Shown: positions 53,185 to 62,492, numbered from the stretch's first letter. The stretch is 64,000 nucleotides of DNA from Spirochaetia bacterium (GCA_900769985.1 CAAGIS010000064.1:124001-188000), one strand, 5' to 3'. The notes: generated by a model not told the origin, from the letters alone. Program-made: numbers and translations.

Positions 53185-55026
53185 CTATATTTCAATGAAA
53201 TCTCTCAAAGTACTTGCCCGACGCGGATGGCGTAACCTTCTTAAAGCTTTTGCTTCAATCTGGCGGATACGTTCCCTTGTTACATTAAAATAAAGTCCTA
53301 CTTCTTCAAGAGTAAGAGAATATCCGTCATCAAGACCAAAACGCATTTTCAAAACTTCCTGTTCACGAGGAGGCAATGTACTTAAAACTTCCCTCAATTG
53401 TTCCTGAAGCAATGTATATGCTGTCTGCGATGCAGGATTCTCGACTTCTTTGTCTTCGATAAAATCTCCCAGAGAAGAATCTTCTTCTTCACCAATTGGA
53501 GTTTCAAGAGAAATCGGCTCTCTTGCAACATTCTTAACCTGCTTTACTCTTGTTACAGGCCAGCCAAGCTGCTGTGCAATTTCTTCGTCAGTAGGTTCAC
53601 GACCAAGTTTCTGCATAAGCTGCCGGCTTTCCCTGACAACTTTATTAATCTGCTCAATCATATGAACAGGAACCCTGATTGTACGTGCCTGATCCGAAAT
53701 GCTTCTTGTAATTGCCTGTCTTATCCACCATGTTGCATAAGTTGAAAACTTATAACCTTTTCTATATTCAAATTTTTCTACAGCCTTTATAAGACCGATA
53801 TTTCCTTCCTGAACTAAATCAAAAAACTGAAGTCCGCGGTTTGTATATTTTTTTGCAATTGCAACGACAAGACGAAGGTTTGCATTAATAAGGTGATTTT
53901 TTGCAATCTCCATCATTTTTCGGCCGCGTTCAATTTCCTTTGACATTTCGAGAATCTCGTCAATTGAATTTTCAAACTCATATTCAAGATCCTTCAATTT
54001 TCTGTCGATTTTTTGAATCTGAGTGTAAATTTCTCTTATTTCGTCAGCAGTCATTCCGAGTTCCCTCTCAAGTTTGACAGACTCAGAACGAATTGACACG
54101 CGTCTTCCTAATTTTCTTAGCTGGACAGAATCTGAAATGCGCAACTCTTTCATTTTCTTTTCCTGCTTGTGGTGATATTCATCAATTTTTTTTGTTGCAT
54201 TTATGAATTTTTCACTGAATTTTTCTATTTCTTCAGACTGAATATCTGCTTTCTGAAGCTGCGGAGTTATGATTTTACGTAATTTCAAAATATCTGGATT
54301 TTCAAATATTTTTTCATTCTGATCCATATCATGAAGATTTTTCTTTAAATCATTATATTGTTTTAATTCAGGAAGAATAGGTTTTAAATATTCGCTATAT
54401 GAAGTTTTTAAACGGCGTTTTTCTGCCATCTGCTCGTTGATTTCTTTTCGCGGACGGCCAGCTTCGTGCAAATCAATCCTCTTAAAAGCCTGATGTGCAA
54501 TTTCATAAAATTCAGGAATCAAAATACCAGAATTTTTTATGACATCTTTTATAATGTTTTCGCCGTCTTCCATCTGCTTGGAAAGAGTTACTTCCTGTTC
54601 TGCAGTTAAAAGGTTTTCCTTACCAATTTCGCGCAAATACAAACGGATAGGATCATCGCTGCCAGAATCTTTTTCAGTGCTTACAAGACGTTTTTTTGAA
54701 AGAACTTCTTTTTCTGTCTGTTCGACAATTTCAGCTTCTACATCACTTTCAAGTTCTACATCGTCATCAGCATCTTCAACTACAACATCATCTTCTTCAT
54801 CAGCAAACTCAGGCTCAATTTCCTGAATCTGAACTTTGTTTTTTTCCATCATTGAGATGATTTTATCCATCTGTACGCTGGCAAATTCTATTCCAACTAC
54901 ATCGTTTATTTCATCCCATGTGATTATCTTTTTATCTTTGATAAAAACAAAAAGTTTTCCAAATTCAATATCCTGATCCTGCTCAACTTTTTTTATCTGC
55001 TTTTGTTCTTCTGTGTTCTTTCTCAT
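53185..55026 (-). CDS. rpoD: RNA polymerase primary sigma factor (sigma-70)
   Basis: Housekeeping sigma. An N-terminal acidic region (1.1-like, 1-115) is followed by region 1.2 ('DPIRLYLREIGKENLLTAEQEV'). Region 2 is 'NLRLVVAIAKKYTNRGLQFFDLVQEGNIGLIKAVEKFEYRKGYKFSTYATWWIRQAITRSI', then region 3 ('RTIRVPVHMIEQINKV') and region 4 with 'LTLEEVGLYFNVTRERIRQIEAKALRRLRHP'. Length 613 aa includes a non-conserved region between 1.2 and 2.1. It starts 1 nt after dnaG in the order mltG-dnaG-rpoD. Confidence 0.97.
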   Translation of the reverse strand: MRKNTEEQKQIKKVEQDQDIEFGKLFVFIKDKKIITWDEINDVVGIEFASVQMDKIISMMEKNKVQIQEIEPEFADEEDDVVVEDADDDVELESDVEAEIVEQTEKEVLSKKRLVSTEKDSGSDDPIRLYLREIGKENLLTAEQEVTLSKQMEDGENIIKDVIKNSGILIPEFYEIAHQAFKRIDLHEAGRPRKEINEQMAEKRRLKTSYSEYLKPILPELKQYNDLKKNLHDMDQNEKIFENPDILKLRKIITPQLQKADIQSEEIEKFSEKFINATKKIDEYHHKQEKKMKELRISDSVQLRKLGRRVSIRSESVKLERELGMTADEIREIYTQIQKIDRKLKDLEYEFENSIDEILEMSKEIERGRKMMEIAKNHLINANLRLVVAIAKKYTNRGLQFFDLVQEGNIGLIKAVEKFEYRKGYKFSTYATWWIRQAITRSISDQARTIRVPVHMIEQINKVVRESRQLMQKLGREPTDEEIAQQLGWPVTRVKQVKNVAREPISLETPIGEEEDSSLGDFIEDKEVENPASQTAYTLLQEQLREVLSTLPPREQEVLKMRFGLDDGYSLTLEEVGLYFNVTRERIRQIEAKALRRLRHPRRASTLRDFIEI

Positions 55027-55027
55027 T

Positions 55028-56803
55028 TTACTCTTGTAGTTTTCTGTCTATTTCCATCTTTTCTGCAAGGAACTGAGCCAAGGTCTTATGATCATCAGGA
55101 GTAACAGGCTTAAAATCACTGATTTTTCTCAGCAATTTTTTGCCCTGACGTTCAAGACTTTGCTTCCTGATGTTCCGTATGCTTTCCTGTACGTATTGAA
55201 GATTATTTATTTCAAATTCTTTTGATGACACTGCTTTTGTTATCAACTGCTTTAATTCTTCATTCTGACAGTAATTAAGTACACGGTGAATCGAAAGTCC
55301 TTCTTCTCTGCTGCATTCCTCTAAAATGATGAATAACTGTTTTGCCAGAGGGTCTTCAAAATCATTTACAGTTAACTGTTCGTGCAAAAGATAATAGAGT
55401 TCTAAATTACATATTACAGCTAAAATTGTTCTGAGTTCAGCATTAAGTTTTATTTCTTGAATTACCGGAGCTCCTGTCGCTGTCCTGTCTGTATCTATGC
55501 GGGAACGAGCCTGTTCACGATTATAAAAATCCTTCTTTACGGCCTCCAGTGTTGTGTTAAAGACGTGGGCAAATTGCTCAAGCGTCGACTCTTTTTGAAT
55601 ATCTGAACTTAAAGAATCTACGTACGGAAAAAAATCCAGAGCAGCTCTTATTTTGTTCTCAGGAGTTTTTTTTGGGTACTTTTCTTGCAGTTTAGATAAT
55701 AAAAAATCATTGTCTAATATAGCAGAATTAACAAAATTTGTCAATACATCAACACCGAAATTCAGCATAATTTCTGCAGGATCTTTTCCGCCTTTAAGCT
55801 GAATGATTTTTACTGACAAGTCCATTTTGCGGCACATCAAAATCGCTTTTATTGTTGCATTCTGACCTGCTCCGTCAGAATCAAACGAAAGCAAAACTGT
55901 ATCAATAAAAGGTCTTAAAATCCTGACCTGCTGTTCAGTAAAAGCTGTTCCTAATGGAGCTACTGCATAGTCAATATTGCACTGATGATATGCGATTGCA
56001 TCCATGTAACCTTCGCAGAGAATTACGCATTTTTTTTCGCGTATTGATTTTTTTGCAAAGTTATAGGCATAAAGTATTTCTCTTTTTTTATAATGCGGCA
56101 TTTCAGGACTGTTTATATATTTAGGACCTTCCCCCTGCAAAATGCGACCGCCCAGAGCAACTGCATTTCCGTCTTTATCAAAAATCGGAAACATAAGGCG
56201 GCCTGTATAAATAGAAATGTCCGGATATTTTTTACTGAAAAGTCCTGACTCTGCAAGGAACTTTTCCGAATAATTTTTCGAAAGCAAGAATTTCTTTAAC
56301 CAGAATCTGTCTGCAGGACTAAAGCCGATTTTAAATTTTTTTATAGTATCTTCAGAAAGTCCGCGTTTTGTTATGTATTCTAGAGCAGGTTTTCCCTGAG
56401 GTGTTTCAAGCAGAAGATAATGGAACATAGACGCCGTTCTGTTGTATAAATCAATATAAAGTTCTCTTGAACTGTCTTTTTCCAGCGGAACGGGAAAACC
56501 GCCTTCGTATATTACTTCAATTCCAAATCTTTTTGCCAGTGACGTAATAGCATCAGCATAAGAAACTTTTTCCATTTCCATATAGAATTTTATAATGTCC
56601 CCACCAGCATGACAGCCGAAACAATAATAAAGGTTTTTGCCTTCTTCAATATGGAACGAAGGAGTTTTTTCATGATGAAACGGACAGCAACCCCACCAGG
56701 CATTTCCGCGCTTTTCAAGTTGAGTATAATCATTAACAATACTAACGATATCAGAACTTTGGATTGCTTCTATCGTTTGTTTTGAAATGTGACCTCCAGC
56801 CAT
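55028..56803 (-). CDS. dnaG: DNA primase
   Basis: Makes RNA primers for replication with DnaB (23.3 kb). The CHC2 zinc finger is at the N-terminus ('CCPFHHEKTPSFHIEEGKNLYYCFGCHAGGD'). The catalytic core and Toprim motif 'VILCEGYMDAIAYHQ' with 'LSFDSDGAGQNA' carry the metal-binding acids. A helical C-terminal domain for DnaB contact ends the protein. Length 591 aa is normal. Its ATG shares one base with the mltG stop. Confidence 0.96.
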   Translation of the reverse strand: MAGGHISKQTIEAIQSSDIVSIVNDYTQLEKRGNAWWGCCPFHHEKTPSFHIEEGKNLYYCFGCHAGGDIIKFYMEMEKVSYADAITSLAKRFGIEVIYEGGFPVPLEKDSSRELYIDLYNRTASMFHYLLLETPQGKPALEYITKRGLSEDTIKKFKIGFSPADRFWLKKFLLSKNYSEKFLAESGLFSKKYPDISIYTGRLMFPIFDKDGNAVALGGRILQGEGPKYINSPEMPHYKKREILYAYNFAKKSIREKKCVILCEGYMDAIAYHQCNIDYAVAPLGTAFTEQQVRILRPFIDTVLLSFDSDGAGQNATIKAILMCRKMDLSVKIIQLKGGKDPAEIMLNFGVDVLTNFVNSAILDNDFLLSKLQEKYPKKTPENKIRAALDFFPYVDSLSSDIQKESTLEQFAHVFNTTLEAVKKDFYNREQARSRIDTDRTATGAPVIQEIKLNAELRTILAVICNLELYYLLHEQLTVNDFEDPLAKQLFIILEECSREEGLSIHRVLNYCQNEELKQLITKAVSSKEFEINNLQYVQESIRNIRKQSLERQGKKLLRKISDFKPVTPDDHKTLAQFLAEKMEIDRKLQE

Positions 56804-57891
56804 CAGTTTCCTGCCATTCGTTTTGTTCTGAACTGGTTTGTAGCCTTTACATGCGAGTTTAAATCATTAGAAAAAGTGTGAGTACCGTTTTCAGAATCTG
56901 TCAGCGTAAAATAAAGATAACTGCTTTCCTGAGGATTTAACGCAGCGCTGATTGCAGTGAATCCGGGGTTGCTTATCGGAGACGGAGGAAGTCCTGGATA
57001 TTTATAAGTGTTGTACGGATTTTGAATTTCAAGGTTATCATATGTAATGATTTTTGGATGAGGCTTGTTAAAGATTTCGGTAATTATATATTCAACTGTA
57101 GCACACGACTGCAATGCCATATTAATATTCAGTCTGTTTCTGAATACGCTTGAAATCAAAGGGGCTTCACTTTCCGATCGGTATTCCCTCTCGATAATCG
57201 AAGCAAGAATCATCATTTTATAAAACTCTTCATCAGACAAGGACTGTGCTTTTGAAGTTTCTTCCCTGTTTTTTAACCGCGACAGCAAATTGTCAATCAT
57301 CATATCAATAATTTTTTCAGGTGTATAGCTTACGGGAATATTATAAGTATCAGGAAATAAAAAACCTTCCACAGAATCTGAATTTATTTTTAAACCATGA
57401 GCTAAAAAGATTCTTTTTCCGTTATTTTTTGCAATATAAATAAAATCGTTTGCACTGCCTAAACCTGCTTCCTCAAGCCTGCGTGCAATTTTTGTAATAG
57501 TTAGCCCTTCAGGAATTGACACAGTTACATATTTTTCTTTACCAGAAGAAAGTTCCCTGAAAATTTCTGCAAGTGACATTTCAGAAGTCAGCTCGTAATA
57601 TCCTTTTTTTATTGAAAAAACATCTGCATTTTCATTTGTTAATAATGCTGCAATTTTCGGAAAACGCGCGCAAAAATAAAAAAGTTCTGAATCTTTTATG
57701 ATGTTTTTTTCTTTAAGGAATTTTCCTGCAGATTTTGCAGTCATTCCGTCTTTTACTTCAAAACTCAGGACTGTGCGGGAATCAGAATCAGTGCACGGAG
57801 AATTTACGGCAGACTTAAAATATCTGAAAATTCCGAAACAAATTCCTGCAAATGTTATAAAAATAAAAACTGGAACAACAATCTTTTTCAT
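56803..57891 (-). CDS. mltG: endolytic murein transglycosylase MltG
   Basis: YceG-family lyase that cleaves nascent glycan strands and sets their length. An N-terminal span (5-25) precedes a LysM-like subdomain ('VSIPEGLTITKIARRLEEAGLGSANDFI'). The catalytic region contains 'ASIIEREYRSESEAPLISSVFRNRLNINMALQSCATVEYI' with the family Glu, and 'YNTYKYPGLPPSPISNPG'. I chose ATG 57891 because AAAGGA lies 6 nt upstream; the longer frame to 57909 has no site. Length 362 aa. Confidence 0.93.
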   Translation of the reverse strand: MKKIVVPVFIFITFAGICFGIFRYFKSAVNSPCTDSDSRTVLSFEVKDGMTAKSAGKFLKEKNIIKDSELFYFCARFPKIAALLTNENADVFSIKKGYYELTSEMSLAEIFRELSSGKEKYVTVSIPEGLTITKIARRLEEAGLGSANDFIYIAKNNGKRIFLAHGLKINSDSVEGFLFPDTYNIPVSYTPEKIIDMMIDNLLSRLKNREETSKAQSLSDEEFYKMMILASIIEREYRSESEAPLISSVFRNRLNINMALQSCATVEYIITEIFNKPHPKIITYDNLEIQNPYNTYKYPGLPPSPISNPGFTAISAALNPQESSYLYFTLTDSENGTHTFSNDLNSHVKATNQFRTKRMAGN

Positions 57892-57979
57892 AAAAAATCC
57901 TTTAAGCATGATAATTTTAGATTAAAAAAAGACATAAAATTACTGACATCTCTATAAAGCAAAATTTTTAGAGATTCTT

Positions 57980-58921
57980 TTATATTTCAACGTCCAAACC
58001 CTCTACTGCTAATTCAACCTGTACTGAATTTTTAGAAATATAACTTGAATACCATTTGGCAGCATCTAAAATCGAATTTATTTTTTTATCATCATAAGTC
58101 GGCTCGTGATGAAACAGATAGACAGACTTTATATTCATAGAAACGGCAAAATCTATTGCATAACAAAATGCAGAATGTCCCCAGTTTTCTTTTTCGTAAA
58201 GTTCTTCCATTGTATACTGTGTATCAAGGACAACGACATCAGCATTTTTAAAAACAGCTTCAATTTCATTTTTATTCAAAGATTCAAGATCCAAAAGTTC
58301 TACGTCAGTAGCATAAACAACTTTTTTATTGTCTTCCACAAACGAATATGCGTAAGAATCTCCCGGATGACTCATTTTGCAGCACCGTATGTTCAGCCCG
58401 TCGATAAAATAATTTTCAGAAGTATCAATTGTATGGAATTTAAAATTATGTGAAAAGTCTTTCCACAGGACAGGAAAAAGCTGGACAGCCGACATTTGAA
58501 GTGCAAGAAAATCTTCTGCCTTTTCAAAAGGAGAATAAACGTCAATCTGTACACCTTCACGAAAAGCCGGATCAAAAAAAGGCAGTCCGCAAATATGATC
58601 CCAATGGAAGTGAGAAAAAAACAGTGAATAATGATTGTCTTCAGGAACAGGAACTGCCTTACCCATAACGCGAATTCCCGAACCTGCATCAAGGATAATT
58701 TCTTTTCCAGTGTTTGTCGTCAGCTGAATACAGGGAGAATTTCCGCCTACTGTACCGTAAATCCAGTCAGGCAGATTTGCAATAAAACGTTCGCGCGAAT
58801 CAAAAGATTCAAGATCCTGCGGCGTTATACGCTGAATACACGCATTAATTTTTGCTTTTATTTGAGAAGAAAGTATGGGACTTGGAATTGACCCTCTGAC
58901 ACCCCAAAAATGGATTTTCAA
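57980..58921 (-). CDS. MBL-fold metal-dependent hydrolase
   Basis: Metallo-beta-lactamase fold with HxHxDH as 'SHFHWDHICGLPFF'. Other ligands are 'CKMSHPGDSYAY', 'VVYATDVE' and 'LFHHEP'. The N-terminus 'KIHFWGVRGSIPSP' is typical of a subgroup that includes phosphodiesterase-like proteins, with 'GGNSPCIQL' next. Length 313 aa. The substrate is unknown; a cyclic nucleotide or RNA would be plausible. It is preceded by an GGAGA site and follows the cysteine-cluster gene by 17 bp. Confidence 0.8.
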   Translation of the reverse strand: MKIHFWGVRGSIPSPILSSQIKAKINACIQRITPQDLESFDSRERFIANLPDWIYGTVGGNSPCIQLTTNTGKEIILDAGSGIRVMGKAVPVPEDNHYSLFFSHFHWDHICGLPFFDPAFREGVQIDVYSPFEKAEDFLALQMSAVQLFPVLWKDFSHNFKFHTIDTSENYFIDGLNIRCCKMSHPGDSYAYSFVEDNKKVVYATDVELLDLESLNKNEIEAVFKNADVVVLDTQYTMEELYEKENWGHSAFCYAIDFAVSMNIKSVYLFHHEPTYDDKKINSILDAAKWYSSYISKNSVQVELAVEGLDVEI

Positions 58922-58938
58922 AATTATCTCTCCTGTAG

Positions 58939-59382
58939 TTATGGTCTGGTAATCGGTTCGTTACGAACATACTCCAAACACTGACTTTCAATTTGCGTTT
59001 TTGTCCACAATTTTCCCTTGTTAATTCCGGGACAATCCTTTTGTGTATCGTCCCATGTTTTTCTGTCTTTTAATATCCAAGACCAGAAAGGATATGTGGA
59101 ACATTGTACAGGACGGGCACCATAAGCAGAACAGCCGCAATCTTTATTCCATAGAACGCAATCGTAATTTTTTAATTCGATAAGCGCAAGCGCCTGTTTT
59201 CCCTCGTAGTAACCGACCCACCTGCAGTACTTTTCTATAAATTCCTGCTCTGAAAGTTTAAACCATTGGCAAAGGCTTGTCAAATCCCTTTGAGAAAGAT
59301 AAACGTATCCTGGACTTAATCTGCAGCAGCAGGAACATCTGTTACATTCAAAATTAAGTCCGTTTTCATAAAAACAAGAAAT
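58939..59382 (-). CDS. YkgJ-family cysteine-cluster protein, possible ATT start
   Basis: The family motif is 'FECNRCSCCCRLSPGYVYLSQRDL', followed by 'CRWVGYYEGKQ', 'CVLWNKDCGCSAYGARPVQCSTYPFW', a cluster of cysteines expected to bind Fe or Zn. Function is unknown. The frame has no ATG or GTG near the motif. A TTG at 59397 lies inside the GAGGAGG Shine-Dalgarno itself, so it cannot be used from that site. The best-placed start is the ATT codon at 59382, 6 nt after GAGGAGG, which leaves a short leader to the conserved 'FYENGLNFEC'. Length 147 aa. Confidence 0.75.
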   Translation of the reverse strand: MSCFYENGLNFECNRCSCCCRLSPGYVYLSQRDLTSLCQWFKLSEQEFIEKYCRWVGYYEGKQALALIELKNYDCVLWNKDCGCSAYGARPVQCSTYPFWSWILKDRKTWDDTQKDCPGINKGKLWTKTQIESQCLEYVRNEPITRP

Positions 59383-59401
59383 TTTTGCCCTCCTCAAAAA
59401 A

Positions 59402-59451
59402 AAAGGTGTTATAAAGTAGGTCTTAAAAAAAACACACTTTGTAACACCTTT
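59402..59451 (-). terminator. terminator of the tRNA-Thr/tRNA-Tyr transcript
   Basis: On the minus strand, a 16-bp stem (AAAGGTGTTA..AAAGT with ACTTT..TAACACCTTT, one mismatch) is followed by a run of nine T. It ends directly before the GAGGAGG of the cysteine-cluster gene, so that gene is probably read only by run-through or an internal promoter. Confidence 0.82.
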
Positions 59452-59457
59452 AATTTT

Positions 59458-59539
59458 TGGGGAGTGAAGGATTCGGACCTACGAAGGCTAAGCCAACAGA
59501 TTTACAGTCTGCCCCCTTTGACCGCTCGGGAAACTCCCC
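59458..59539 (-). tRNA. tRNA-Tyr (GTA)
   Basis: 82-nt class II tRNA with a long variable arm. Acceptor GGGGAGT pairs with ACTCCCC, discriminator A. The anticodon loop CTGTAAA gives anticodon GTA. The T arm GTAGG-TCCGAAT-CCTTC is slightly weak. CCA is not encoded. Confidence 0.95.
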
Positions 59540-59546
59540 GAAAAAA

Positions 59547-59619
59547 AGCTACCTGTAGGATTTGGACCCACGACCCCGAGATTACAAATCACGTGCTCTA
59601 CCAGCTGAGCTAAGGTAGC
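59547..59619 (-). tRNA. tRNA-Thr (TGT)
   Basis: 73-nt tRNA. Acceptor GCTACCT pairs with AGGTAGC, D arm GCTC-AGCTGGTA-GAGC, anticodon loop TTTGTAA giving TGT, T arm GTGGG-TCCAAAT-CCTAC. Discriminator T; CCA not encoded. It lies 7 nt upstream of tRNA-Tyr in the same transcript. Confidence 0.95.
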
Positions 59620-59637
59620 AAGTTATTATAGTCATAC

Positions 59638-59664
59638 TTTATACTTTTTCAGATTTTGTGTCAA
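59638..59664 (-). promoter_or_regulatory. tRNA-Thr/tRNA-Tyr promoter
   Basis: Minus strand perfect TTGACA (59664-59659), a 15-nt spacer and TATAAA (59643-59638). A second TATAAT at 59630-59625 is closer to the tRNA and could serve instead with a weaker -35. Confidence 0.55.
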
Positions 59665-59693
59665 GCGAAAATCATAAAAAATATAAAAAAAAA

Positions 59694-61247
59694 TTATTTT
59701 TTATAAAGAGGAATATATTTTTCGTTTGCTACAGTTTTCCATGTATAATTTTCTTTTACGTAATCTGCGGCATTTTTAATAAGTTCATCGTAATAACCAG
59801 GGAATTTCAATTTATTTTTGATGAGTTTTTCAAGCAGCGCAAACAATGTTTCTGCATTATTAGGTGAATATAAGAATCCTGTCTTTCCGTTTATAATTTT
59901 TTTCAATCCGCCTGTTGCATGTGCTACTGGAATCGTTCCATAAATCTGCGCAATAAAATCTTCAAGACCGCATGGCTCAAATTCACTCGGAAAAAGCGCA
60001 AAATCACCGCATGCAGTACAAAGCCGCGCCAGACTTTTTTCATAACCGCAAAGATATACGATTTTTCCAGAATAATACTCTGCCCTTCTTGAAACTTCTT
60101 CCTGCAGAAAAGTCTCTCCCTGACCGTTGATTATAAAACGGACATTATCAAATCTTGAAATGACCTCATCAAACAAATCAAGTATTACAAAAATTCCTTT
60201 CTGCCTCACAAGCCTTCCGTGAAAAGAAATGTAGACGTTTTCATTACTTTCGTCCCGTGTCAGATACCCTGACTGAATTATGTCAGTTCCGTTTACAGTA
60301 ATTTTTGAATTTCCCTGCCATGCATAATTTTCCAAAAACCAGGAACGGCATTTATACTTACCGTCAAGTTCTTTGCGCGATGGAGAAAACTCGAACGGCA
60401 AAAGAGAAACAATCCTGTTCTCAGGAAGATATCTGTTTATGTCAATTCCATTTGTAATGCCTTCAATTTGAATTTTACGAGAACTGAAAATCTGGGAAAG
60501 TCCGTCAGTATTTTTGTTATTACTGTCAAGAAGTTCTTTTGCATAATCATACGACACTGTAGACAGTTTTGCATAGTGACTTGCAAGAAGATAAGGTTCA
60601 ATACGTTTTTGATTTAACGCAGAAGCAAGGATATCATTTGGAAGCCTCGTAAAAAGTTCTGCCTGCTTTATATCTGAAAACTCGTGATGATATGCTGGTC
60701 CTGCATTGTGAATTGAAACTACAAAAGATGTCCTGTCAAAAACATTCGGATACAGGACTTTTGCAAATGCAGGAAGAATTGCAGTACATGCATCATGACA
60801 GTGAACGACATCTGGCACCTGGCTCAGTTTTTCTGCATAAGCGCATACCGCCTTTTGAAAAAGAACGTCAAGAAAAAGCCAGTCTTTATAGCCTGTTCCG
60901 ATTATACAGTCAGGATTTTTTTCAAGGTCTTTTTTATTGTAAGTATAAACATTATTTTTTTCTTTATAGATTCTGCTTTGGACAAAAACTATGTTTACAC
61001 CGTTACATATTCCAGAAGCAAAACTTACATCGTTGTAAGTTTCAGCAACTTCAATAGTTACGCTTGCGTTTTCTATCTGCTTATAATTTTTTATATTTGA
61101 AAAATCCGTGCATGCATATTCTGGAATAAAAAAAGTGACTTCATTTCCTGTTTTTGACAGTTCTTCTGATAAAGAACAGACGACATTTTTTACGCCGCCG
61201 GCTTCTGCAATACCTGCATACTCACGGGCTACCATCCATATTTTCAT
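59694..61247 (-). CDS. glgA: glycogen/starch synthase, GT5 family
   Basis: Adds glucose from a nucleotide sugar to the alpha-1,4-glucan. The N-terminal signature is 'AREYAGIAEAGGVKNVVCSLSEEL' (the KxGGL-type acceptor site in variant form). The C-terminal catalytic motif is 'ALFPSEFEPCGLEDFIAQIYGTIPVAHATGGLKKII'. I start at ATG 61247 because the family begins there, while the longer frame to 61319 overlaps aroH by 50 bp. Length 518 aa. No other glg genes are adjacent, but the GH57 enzyme at the window start fits glucan storage. Confidence 0.9.
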   Translation of the reverse strand: MKIWMVAREYAGIAEAGGVKNVVCSLSEELSKTGNEVTFFIPEYACTDFSNIKNYKQIENASVTIEVAETYNDVSFASGICNGVNIVFVQSRIYKEKNNVYTYNKKDLEKNPDCIIGTGYKDWLFLDVLFQKAVCAYAEKLSQVPDVVHCHDACTAILPAFAKVLYPNVFDRTSFVVSIHNAGPAYHHEFSDIKQAELFTRLPNDILASALNQKRIEPYLLASHYAKLSTVSYDYAKELLDSNNKNTDGLSQIFSSRKIQIEGITNGIDINRYLPENRIVSLLPFEFSPSRKELDGKYKCRSWFLENYAWQGNSKITVNGTDIIQSGYLTRDESNENVYISFHGRLVRQKGIFVILDLFDEVISRFDNVRFIINGQGETFLQEEVSRRAEYYSGKIVYLCGYEKSLARLCTACGDFALFPSEFEPCGLEDFIAQIYGTIPVAHATGGLKKIINGKTGFLYSPNNAETLFALLEKLIKNKLKFPGYYDELIKNAADYVKENYTWKTVANEKYIPLYKK

Positions 61248-61269
61248 TTTTGCATAATCCTGAACTTTA

Positions 61270-61647
61270 TCATTTTGCAATATCCGGACGTAACTTTTTT
61301 GCATCGTCAAGATAGACAAATTTTAACTTTTTCTTGTTTTTAAAACAACCTGTTATCAAAACTCTGATGACACATTCAAGTCCGCCTTCGATAAATGCTT
61401 CCTGCGTACAAAAAAGCGGAATGTCACACAAATCGTAAGGAAGCTCGTTTATTCCAAGCCTCAAAGCCGTTGCAGGATTTAACACCGTCAAGTCTTTTGT
61501 TATGCTGAACTGAATTGAAATAAAATCTTTTTTTCTTAAATCATTCTGTTCAATAATTTCTTTTATAAGCCGGACTGTCTGATTCTTAATTGATTCTTTT
61601 GTATTTACTGCAGTAACTGCACCGCGGATTGCTGATATTTTTTTCAT
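61270..61647 (-). CDS. aroH: chorismate mutase, AroH type
   Basis: Converts chorismate to prephenate for Phe and Tyr synthesis. The pseudo-alpha-beta-barrel AroH class is shown by 'SAIRGAVTAVNTKESI', 'DFISIQFSITKDL' and 'CDIPLFCTQEAFIEGGLECVIRVLI' with the active-site Arg and Glu. 'VYLDDAKKLRPD' ends the chain. Length 125 aa is standard. It lies 22 bp before glgA and 23 bp after the SPFH-like gene. Confidence 0.92.
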   Translation of the reverse strand: MKKISAIRGAVTAVNTKESIKNQTVRLIKEIIEQNDLRKKDFISIQFSITKDLTVLNPATALRLGINELPYDLCDIPLFCTQEAFIEGGLECVIRVLITGCFKNKKKLKFVYLDDAKKLRPDIAK

Positions 61648-61670
61648 AGTTTTATAACCTAACCTTAAAA

Positions 61671-62492
61671 TTAAAAAGAAAAAATAGTTTTTAAAGTTTC
61701 ATTTAAGTCTTTTGAAGTTTTCAGAAAATCAGACAATTCAGGATTGTCTTTCAAAACTTTTCCAAACCGCTCAAGTTTGCTTAAATTTTTTGCGTATTCA
61801 GAAATGTCTTTTGCCTGCGCTTCTGCCATATCCTGTAATTCTGAATTTATCAAAGACACGTAGTCCATATACATTTTCTTTACGGAATTATAAAGTTCAG
61901 CATCAGGAGTTTTTATGCCGGAAAATGCGATTGAAGAAACTGAAACAAGTTTTTTTGAATATTCATCCTGTATCTGCTTTTGAATCAAGTCAAAGTCAAC
62001 TGCTTTTGAATTTTGAATCTGGCTTATAAAACTCTGTTCAGCACTGGCAATTATCTGATCTGCAATTTCTGACAGTTTTTTCTGCAAATCAGAATCTGTT
62101 GCAATGTTTGAATCTTTTACAAGCTGAACGCACTGCCTGCCGTCAAATTTAAGTTCAAGGTCACACGTAAATGAATATGAAAAATCAGGAGTTTCTTTTA
62201 ACATTTTTGAATAAACTTCCCCTGACGGAAGGATTTCTGACTTTGTTTTCTTTACTTTGTAAGGTTCTGCAGAAAATGTCCTTACAGTCGCATTTGTCGG
62301 AATGAGAAGTTCCCAGTTCCAGGAGAAAACACCCGGTTCAATAGGCTTTTCAGAGACTCCGCTTGTTTTTGACACAATGACACCATAATGTCCCTGGGGA
62401 ATTCTTAAAGGAGTATAGCCAAAATAAAAGGCCGTTCCCAATGCCACTAATAGAATAAAAACGAATAAAAAAAATCTGGATGTTTTTTTCAT
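61671..62492 (-). CDS. membrane protein with SPFH/prohibitin-like features
   Basis: One N-terminal span (7-27). The next segment 'TPLRIPQGHYGVIVSKTSGVSEKPIEPGVFSWNWELLIPTNATVRTF' resembles the entry to band-7/SPFH domains. The middle region ('YSFTCDLELKFDGRQCVQLV', 'ADQIIASAEQSFISQI', 'LVSVSSIAFSGIKTPDAELYNSV') also follows the SPFH pattern. The C-terminus is helical. It would be a membrane scaffold facing the periplasm. The assignment is by pattern only. Length 273 aa. GGGG lies 8 nt before the ATG. Confidence 0.6.
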   Translation of the reverse strand: MKKTSRFFLFVFILLVALGTAFYFGYTPLRIPQGHYGVIVSKTSGVSEKPIEPGVFSWNWELLIPTNATVRTFSAEPYKVKKTKSEILPSGEVYSKMLKETPDFSYSFTCDLELKFDGRQCVQLVKDSNIATDSDLQKKLSEIADQIIASAEQSFISQIQNSKAVDFDLIQKQIQDEYSKKLVSVSSIAFSGIKTPDAELYNSVKKMYMDYVSLINSELQDMAEAQAKDISEYAKNLSKLERFGKVLKDNPELSDFLKTSKDLNETLKTIFSF

